A stretch of DNA of 64,000 bases from the NCBI GenBank assembly GCA_028691975.1, contig JAQUYF010000003.1, positions 1-64,000 of the forward strand, written 5' to 3'. The notes beneath the pieces were generated by a model. The model made no database searches. It was given only the letters and a program-made list of their open reading frames with translations, and was not told the DNA's origin. Numbering within the stretch: the stretch's first letter is position 1; every line of letters starts with the position of its first letter. The translations under genes were made by a program, and so were the position numbers. The DNA comes from Bacteroidales bacterium. Its GTDB lineage: Bacteria; Bacteroidota; Bacteroidia; Bacteroidales; UBA932. Of the stretch, positions 58,010 to 64,000 are shown piece after piece.

Positions 58010-59140
58010 ATGAAACAGATCTATAATTATTGTATCGGAGTGCTTTTTGTTTTTTCAAGTACTTGTGTTACAGTATTTTCACAAAATGATCAAATTACTC
58101 AAACTTTAATTTCAGAGAGTAATTGTCCTACGACACAAGCTATTTACAAAACGGACAGTATTGCTCGAAGTGAGGCTGAAATTCAGATTTGCAGGGAGCT
58201 TGAGAAGATGCACAAACGCATGAGAACTATCCATCCCGACTATTTGAAGGTGGGGGACAGTGTCGGTATTATGACAGTATCTTCTCCTGTATCGCAAAGT
58301 CGCGAAAAGGCGGATTCGCTTATAGACATTGTGCGTTCATGGGGGCTGAAAGTTCGTCTCGGTGAAAATCTGTTTAAGCATGAAGACGGAGCATTTTCTG
58401 TTTCAGACATGGAACGTGGTGAAGAACTGCAGCGGATGATTGATAACGATAATCTTAAAGCAATTATCTTTTACAGAGGAGGTTATGGTGCTATTCGCAC
58501 GCTCGACTATGTCGATTTCAGCAGATTGAAAAAGCATCCGAAGTGGATGCTTGGTTTTAGCGACTTAACTACTTATTTATCAATATTTTGCAATATGAAT
58601 TTGGAGAGCATTCACTGTGCAATGTTAAATTCATTCAGTCTTGCCAATCCTGTTATGGACATTGACACAAGGACTACGCGAGCAGCTCTTTTCGGTGAGA
58701 TACAAAGATATGACGTTGAGCCTAATGAATATAATCAATCTGGTGAGGTTGAGGGAGTTATAGTTGGCGGTAATATGTCTCTTATGGCTGTTTCACACGG
58801 CACTCCGTATGATCTGAAGATAGGAGAGAACAACATTCTTTATATAGAAGAGGTTGATGAGAATATGAATACCATTGACCGCTTCATGCAGCAGTTGAAA
58901 AAATCAGGCAAACTGAGCAAAGTTAAAGGCATGATTATCGGCAATTTTGTGCGGGCAAAAGACACCGGTGGCTGGGATGTAAGCATATATGACCTAATCA
59001 AAACTTACACTCAAGAGCTTGATATCCCTGTTTTGTACGGTCTAAGAAGCGGACACGGTAAAATCAACCACGCTTTGTACTTCGGTCAGCCTGTCAAAAT
59101 GATAGTCTCTCCGGAAGGCAGTTCCATAATATTTGAATAA
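58010..59140 (+). CDS. LD-carboxypeptidase (S66 family)
   Basis: LKVGDSVGIMTVSSPVSQSREKADSLIDIVRSWGLKVRLGENLF; FYRGGYGAIRTLDYVDF; MLGFSDLTTYL. Confidence 0.93.
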   Translation: MKQIYNYCIGVLFVFSSTCVTVFSQNDQITQTLISESNCPTTQAIYKTDSIARSEAEIQICRELEKMHKRMRTIHPDYLKVGDSVGIMTVSSPVSQSREKADSLIDIVRSWGLKVRLGENLFKHEDGAFSVSDMERGEELQRMIDNDNLKAIIFYRGGYGAIRTLDYVDFSRLKKHPKWMLGFSDLTTYLSIFCNMNLESIHCAMLNSFSLANPVMDIDTRTTRAALFGEIQRYDVEPNEYNQSGEVEGVIVGGNMSLMAVSHGTPYDLKIGENNILYIEEVDENMNTIDRFMQQLKKSGKLSKVKGMIIGNFVRAKDTGGWDVSIYDLIKTYTQELDIPVLYGLRSGHGKINHALYFGQPVKMIVSPEGSSIIFE

Positions 59141-59157
59141 ATATATAGTTACGTCCA

Positions 59158-60051
59158 ATGCATATTCATAATCACAACCGCGAAACAAATTCACTGAGTA
59201 CGGCATTTATAGTCGGTACGTTGCTGAACCTTATCTTTGTAATTGTAGAGGGTGGGGCAGGGTTTATGTCAAATTCAATGGGCCTGCTTTCGGATGCAGG
59301 GCACAATCTGAGCGATACGGTCTCTCTTTTGTTGGCATGGCTTGCCTTTGGTCTGGCAAAGAAAACAGCCAACAAGCGTTTTACCTACGGGTATGGAAAA
59401 AGCACAATCCTTGCCTCCTTAATAAATGCATGTATCCTTTTGGTCGCCATCGGAATGATAGTGGTTGAAAGCATCCGCAAGTTTTCCAACCCTCAGCCGG
59501 TGGACGGAAATACCATTATCTGGGTGGCTGCCATAGGTATCGTTATTAATTTTGCTACGGCACTGCTCTTCATGAAAGATCGTAAAAAAGACCTGAACAT
59601 CAAAGGAGCGTTCCTGCACATGACCATGGATGCCCTCGTCTCGTTGGGTGTGGTTATCTCCGGTATCGTCATCAAATATACGGGATGGACAGTCATTGAC
59701 CCCATTATCGGCCTGGTCATAGCTGTCATTATCTTCATTTCAACGTGGAACCTGTTGAAAGAAAGTTTGCGGTTGTCATTGGATGCCGTACCTGAAAGCA
59801 TTGATGTGGACGAGATAGAAAAAGAGATATTGGCGGTAAATGGAGTTACCGGCATACACCACATTCATATCTGGGCATTGGGAACATCCAAAAACGCAAT
59901 TACCATACATGTTGCCGTATGTGACGTAGCCGATGGCGAGCGTATCAAATCCGACTTGCGACACCTGCTTGCCGAACACAACATTGCCCACGCTACAATC
60001 GAAATAGAGCCTTCGGACCACGCCTGCGAAGAGTGTGACTGCCATATCTGA
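59158..60051 (+). CDS. Cation diffusion facilitator family transporter
   Basis: NSMGLLSDAGHNLSDTVSLLLAWLAFGLA; FLHMTMDALVSLGVV; HHIHIWALG; C-terminal HACEECDCHI. Confidence 0.94.
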   Translation: MHIHNHNRETNSLSTAFIVGTLLNLIFVIVEGGAGFMSNSMGLLSDAGHNLSDTVSLLLAWLAFGLAKKTANKRFTYGYGKSTILASLINACILLVAIGMIVVESIRKFSNPQPVDGNTIIWVAAIGIVINFATALLFMKDRKKDLNIKGAFLHMTMDALVSLGVVISGIVIKYTGWTVIDPIIGLVIAVIIFISTWNLLKESLRLSLDAVPESIDVDEIEKEILAVNGVTGIHHIHIWALGTSKNAITIHVAVCDVADGERIKSDLRHLLAEHNIAHATIEIEPSDHACEECDCHI

Positions 60052-60065
60052 TCCGGCAGTCACTT

Positions 60066-60713
60066 TTACTTGAACAAGTCGCTGCCTGCAAGGTCGTTAG
60101 GATTGTTGCCGAGTTCTCCCTCCGGTATAGGAATCCCCAAGTCGGCATAATAATCTATCCACGTTTGTGGAAACGTTCCGGTATCGGGATTTTTGAAAGT
60201 CATTGGATGGAATGGAAACAACTTTGCATCCCTGCCTGACCCTCTTGCCGCCTCATTGAAAGCTTCTGCCAAAAGTTCGCTGCAATACCATTTTCCATTA
60301 TTAGGAAGATATTCAATATCATAGAGTTGTCCGCGTTTTGACATGGCAAAAGATACGGCCGAAGGTATGTATTTTCTATATTCACGCTTGAGCCTTTTTG
60401 CGACAACATTACAGGAATCGCCACTTCTGGCGTAGAACTCTGCAAATGAAGTAACCTGCACCGAATCCCCTATTGCCTCAATTATTGCCAGAGAATCAGC
60501 AACCTTTATGACCATTGCACAGTGGGCAAAACTCGGCTTTCCACTCACTGCAGTAACCTCAGTGATAGCGCTGTCAAGAGCCTCTCCATTCAGTACCTGA
60601 AAAAGAAAGTCCCCCTCGGCAAAGTTCCGTCTCTCACGCATCCCACCATTACAGCCGCTGCACAAGACAACAACTGCCGATAATAATAATAAGTTTAGCG
60701 ATCTCAATTTCAT
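60066..60713 (-). CDS. YiiX/YebB-like NlpC/P60-type cysteine hydrolase lipoprotein
   Basis: Lipobox VVLCSGCNGG; FAHCAMVIKVADSLAIIEAIG; GQLYDIEYLPNNGKWYCSELLAEAF. Confidence 0.85.
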   Translation of the reverse strand: MKLRSLNLLLLSAVVVLCSGCNGGMRERRNFAEGDFLFQVLNGEALDSAITEVTAVSGKPSFAHCAMVIKVADSLAIIEAIGDSVQVTSFAEFYARSGDSCNVVAKRLKREYRKYIPSAVSFAMSKRGQLYDIEYLPNNGKWYCSELLAEAFNEAARGSGRDAKLFPFHPMTFKNPDTGTFPQTWIDYYADLGIPIPEGELGNNPNDLAGSDLFK

Positions 60714-60831
60714 ATTGCAAAAATATACAGATTTGCAACCTTGTGCAATAGAAAATGTATGTTGGAGATTGTGACTTGTTCGATTTTGGCAGTTCCTGAC
60801 GATGAGCGTATTGGATAGATCTGCTGACTTC

Positions 60832-60904
60832 GGACATAGGGATTGACTTGTATAATAACAAACTGTGGAACATGGCTTTACATAAAGTGCCAATCCCTAT
60901 GTCC
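60832..60904. repeat. Inverted repeat element A
   Basis: ggacatagggattg (60832-60845) / caatccctatgtcc (60891-60904), 14 bp perfect. Confidence 0.9.
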
Positions 60905-60967
60905 AAATACCGATATTTTGCATAGTGCCTTTAGAGCAGGTATAACGTCGATTCTGATTATTGGCGT

Positions 60968-61046
60968 CATGGAGATAGGGATTAACTTTTCGTGTAAAAT
61001 GTTGATAAATAAGATATTGCGCTCATGACTAATCCCTATCTCCATG
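60968..61046. repeat. Inverted repeat element B, related to element A
   Basis: catggagatagggatta (60968-60984) / taatccctatctccatg (61030-61046), 17 bp perfect. Confidence 0.92.
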
Positions 61047-61204
61047 AAAATGGCACATTCAGCCACGTCCGTGTGTTCTTATGCCAAACATTGTTTTGAA
61101 ACCTGTGTTGATAGAATTGTCCACCGTGCAGTGAGAATTGAATTTCAAGGAGATACACTACGTAAACAATATTGATATATCTTTGCGCTAACAAAAAAAA
61201 TTGT

Positions 61205-61681
61205 CTAACAAGGTGGCCGACTATCGACTGGAATACGTAAACTCGATAAAGTAATAAAGATTTGCGCGATTTCCTCTTTCGTGAACCCAAATAATTTACA
61301 TATTGATAATTCATTGTCATTTACTGTTATATTATGAGAAATAGAAGCGTTATTATGGAATGATGTCAATAGCGTTTCTTTTTGAGAATATGATAATTTC
61401 GGTAACGGAAGGTTCATTATATATTGGCTTAACCATCTAAGACCGCTATCTCCGAGAGAAATGGAATAAAACAGTCTAAAGCAATATTCAATTACCCTCG
61501 AATTAAGCATATGAATGATGTACTCTATATCGTTTCCTGTAATCAAATAACCAGTATTTGAAACGAAGTACTCACCTTCTTCATCCAGCGCAAAAGAACT
61601 ACCTTGAGATAATTCTTGATATACTATTTTTGGCTTATCAAATTCCTCCATATTATTAGAAATATATGCGTATTTACGCAA
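61205..61681 (-). pseudogene. C-terminal fragment of an Eco57I/TaqI-type restriction-modification enzyme (target-recognition domain)
   Basis: MEEFDKPKIVYQELSQGSSFALDEEGEYFVSNTGYLITGND..YIIHMLNSRVIEYCFRLFYSISLGDSGLRWLSQYIMNLPLPKL; no methylase domain present. Confidence 0.75.
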
Positions 61682-61755
61682 TTATTCCCAATAATATAGT
61701 TGCTTTTCTGTTATTTATCATATCTTTGCAGTCGAATAATATGCGTATTTACGCA
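61667..61755. promoter_or_regulatory. Duplicated palindromic operator TGCGTATTTACGCA flanking a TATCTTTG promoter
   Basis: Palindrome at 61667-61680 and 61742-61755 within larger mutually inverted attagaaatat... arms; tatctttg at 61721-61728. Confidence 0.7.
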
Positions 61756-61779
61756 AATATTTCTAATTAAAAACCAAAT

Positions 61780-63039
61780 ATGAAGATACCTCGAGATTTA
61801 TATCTGCAAAAATTAATCAGCAGGCGACACAATGGAATGATAAAAATAATTACCGGCATGCGACGTTGTGGCAAATCTTATTTGTTGTTTACCATTTTTG
61901 CCGACTTTCTAAAAAGCGAGAGTGTGCCGAATGACCACATTATAAAAATCAATTTGGAAGATCGTCACAACAAAGCTTTGCGCGATCCTGATGCTCTGCT
62001 TGCATATATAGACTCTCATATCAAGGACAAAAATATGCACTACATCCTTTTGGATGAAGTGCAAATGGTGCAGGAATTTGAAGATGTCCTAAACAGTTAT
62101 CTGAATGTGGAAAATGTAGATGTGTACGTAACGGGGAGCAATGCCAAATTTCTTTCTAAAGATGTGATAACTGAGTTTCGAGGACGTGGAGATGAGGTAC
62201 GGATACATCCATTGAACTTTAGAGAATTTGCTTCAGTAATGCCACTTGGAAGTGACCGTTATAAACTCTTGGATGAGTATATGACGTATGGTGGTTTGCC
62301 GCAAACTGCGTCTATGACTACAGTAGAACAAAAGAGAGAGTATTTAAAAGGCCTGTTTGCACATACTTATCTTAAAGATATTAAAGATAGATATGGAGTC
62401 AGAAATGATAGCGATTTAGAAGAACTAATTGATGTAATAGCCTCTTCAATAGGTGGACTTACTAATCCGCTGAAACTGCAAAACACATTTAATACGGTAA
62501 AAAAGAGTTCCTTAACGAATGATACCATCAAAATGTATTTAGAGTATTTGCAAGACGCCTTTTTGATAGAGAAATCTGTTAGATATGACATAAAAGGGCG
62601 AAAGTATATTTCCACTCCATCTAAATACTATTTCGAAGATTTGGGATTGCGTAATGCACGTCTTAATTTCCGACAAGGAGAACAAACACATCTGATGGAA
62701 AATCTCATCTACAACGAATTGCGATTTCGCGGCCTTTCTGTCGATGTTGGACAAGTGATATTGAACACCAAAAATGAAAATGACATTAGTCAGCGCCGAA
62801 AATTAGAAGTTGATTTTGTTTGTAATCAGGGATTTAAGCGTTATTATATTCAATCGGCATTGGCACTTCCTACTCAAGAAAAAATAGATCAGGAATTTAA
62901 ATCTTTGCTTCAAATAAAAGATAGTTTTGCAAAAATTGTTATTGTGGGCGGTATGCAACCGACCTATCAGAATGACAACGGCATACTGATACTTAATATC
63001 TTGGATTTTCTAATGAATGAGAATAGTTTGATAATATAA
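61780..63039 (+). CDS. AAA ATPase with DUF4143 domain
   Basis: MIKIITGMRRCGKSYLLFTIFADFL; HYILLDEVQMVQEFEDVLNSYL; VDVYVTGSNAKFLSKDVITEFRGRGDE; LEVDFVCNQGFKRYYIQSALALP. Confidence 0.93.
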   Translation: MKIPRDLYLQKLISRRHNGMIKIITGMRRCGKSYLLFTIFADFLKSESVPNDHIIKINLEDRHNKALRDPDALLAYIDSHIKDKNMHYILLDEVQMVQEFEDVLNSYLNVENVDVYVTGSNAKFLSKDVITEFRGRGDEVRIHPLNFREFASVMPLGSDRYKLLDEYMTYGGLPQTASMTTVEQKREYLKGLFAHTYLKDIKDRYGVRNDSDLEELIDVIASSIGGLTNPLKLQNTFNTVKKSSLTNDTIKMYLEYLQDAFLIEKSVRYDIKGRKYISTPSKYYFEDLGLRNARLNFRQGEQTHLMENLIYNELRFRGLSVDVGQVILNTKNENDISQRRKLEVDFVCNQGFKRYYIQSALALPTQEKIDQEFKSLLQIKDSFAKIVIVGGMQPTYQNDNGILILNILDFLMNENSLII

Positions 63040-63084
63040 CGGACATATCGTTGCAGCGCACGAAGACATGAAAATTTATAGTCA

Positions 63085-63224
63085 ATGATCGCCGCAGATC
63101 AGATTTCGCTTCCGGCCACGTTTGATGGCATTTTTGTGGCCAAGCCGGGGACGTATTTGAAGAACATCGAGAATGGAAGAGTTTACAAATTGACCTCAAA
63201 GGACACGCTATTGTTATTATAAGA
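63085..63224 (+). pseudogene. Possible decayed gene 3' end with frameshift
   Basis: MIAADQISLPATFDGIFVAKPGTYLKNIENGR then, in a shifted frame, VYKLTSKDTLLLL*. Confidence 0.35.
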
Positions 63225-63327
63225 TAAAGATGTATTATACAATCCATTGTATTTTCAGGTAAATATTGGGGATAAATGCACATCACATAGTTATTTTTTT
63301 TTACTTTTTTGATTGTCGTAAAATAAG

Positions 63328-63343
63328 CGCTATCTTTATAGCG
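63328..63343. promoter_or_regulatory. Palindrome overlapping the -7 element upstream of XRE (candidate autoregulatory operator)
   Basis: cgctat-cttt-atagcg, containing tatcttta. Confidence 0.5.
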
Positions 63344-63359
63344 TGATGACATTAAAATC

Positions 63360-63563
63360 GTGAACCTTAATCGAATCAAAGAAGTATTAGAAGAAAGAGG
63401 AATTTCTCAAACATGGTTGGCTAAAAAAACAGGAAAGAGTTTCAGCACAATCAATGCTTATTGTTGCAATAGAAAGCAGCCAGGATTGGAAGTGTTGTCA
63501 GATATTGCTAATCTTTTGCAGGTGGATATTAAAGATTTGATTACCGATAAGGATAAAAGATAA
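63360..63563 (+). CDS. XRE family helix-turn-helix regulator (GTG start)
   Basis: MNLNRIKEVLEERGISQTWLAKKTGKSFSTINAYCCNRKQPGLEVLSDIANLLQVDIKDLI. Confidence 0.93.
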   Translation: MNLNRIKEVLEERGISQTWLAKKTGKSFSTINAYCCNRKQPGLEVLSDIANLLQVDIKDLITDKDKR

Positions 63564-63571
63564 AGCACTGT

Positions 63572-64000
63572 ATGGGACAAGAACTAAATATAAATCAAGG
63601 TATTTCGTTTGAGCAGCTGGCTCAGAATATTATCATCATTGATAATTCTCTGCGTGATATGGCTGTCAAAGCAATTAATAGAGCGGCCACTTTACGAAAT
63701 TGGATTATCGGCGGATATATTGTCGAATATGAGCAAAACGGCAGCGATAGAGCAAAATATGGAGACGGCCTATTGAAGAAACTTGAAGAAAGAATAGCTC
63801 AAAAGGGAATGTCAGTAACGTCGTTTCAATATTCTCGTTTATTCTATCGTTCTTATCCACAAATGATTAGCCTTATCACCTCAAATTATGCGACATTGCC
63901 GCATAATTTGCCTATCGCAGAGAATTATGCAACAGTGTCGCATAATTCTAATGAATATATGACTTCGGCTGAAACAGTGGTTTCTCATTTATCGTTCTCA
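63572..64000 (+). CDS. DUF1016 (YhcG-like) PDDEXK nuclease, N-terminal part, truncated by window end
   Basis: Own translation: MGQELNINQGISFEQLAQNIIIIDNSLRDMAVKAINRAATLRNWIIGGYIVEYEQNGSDRAKYGDGLLKKLEERIAQKGMSVTSFQYSRLFYRSYPQ; no stop before 64000. Confidence 0.85.
   Translation, partial: MGQELNINQGISFEQLAQNIIIIDNSLRDMAVKAINRAATLRNWIIGGYIVEYEQNGSDRAKYGDGLLKKLEERIAQKGMSVTSFQYSRLFYRSYPQMISLITSNYATLPHNLPIAENYATVSHNSNEYMTSAETVVSHLSFS

Noticed and set aside
60832-61046. Integron attC sites
   Set aside because: Arms lack the RYYYAAC/GTTRRRY core boxes and no integrase is adjacent.
60878-61066. 62-aa minus ORF MAECAIFMEIGISHERN... and the opposite + ORF 60843..61028
   Set aside because: ORFs are formed by the inverted-repeat arms read on both strands; no independent coding evidence.
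1-64000. tRNA, rRNA, CRISPR arrays or prophage structural genes
   Set aside because: None recognised by reading; absence not proven without tRNAscan/Infernal/CRISPR searches.

Overview
Window from a Bacteroidales-like chromosome (inferred from LruC/DUF5683 proteins, a serine palmitoyltransferase and TAnnTTTG-type promoters). Most of it is ordinary chromosome: hutU 3' end, xerC/D, hpf, lplA, PAP2, obgE, adk, hpt, purE, mltD-DUF5683-parB-parA, lipid kinase, glycosyltransferases, YfhO and flippase, hexokinase/galM and glycoside hydrolases. It continues with an AmmeMemoRadiSam pair, asparaginase, a spt+SDR sphingolipid pair next to an IS1634-like transposase, a porin, YeiH, an ECF sigma factor, Trk K+ uptake and a hybrid histidine kinase. 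The last ~3.3 kb is accessory-like: paired inverted repeats, an R-M fragment, a DUF4143 ATPase, XRE and DUF1016. The most unusual items are: (1) a GH2 family gene carrying three unrelated in-frame tandem-repeat blocks, with a similar stray sequence 31 kb away; (2) a GH3-PA14-GH29-F5/8C fusion ORF; (3) two adjacent inverted repeats whose arms differ by compensatory changes; (4) duplicated TGCGTATTTACGCA palindromes around the ATPase promoter; (5) a terminator-supported 27-aa membrane-peptide sORF beside trkH; (6) a lipoprotein gene that appears to use ATT as its start. No tRNA, rRNA or CRISPR was recognised. All calls are by reading; no searches were run.
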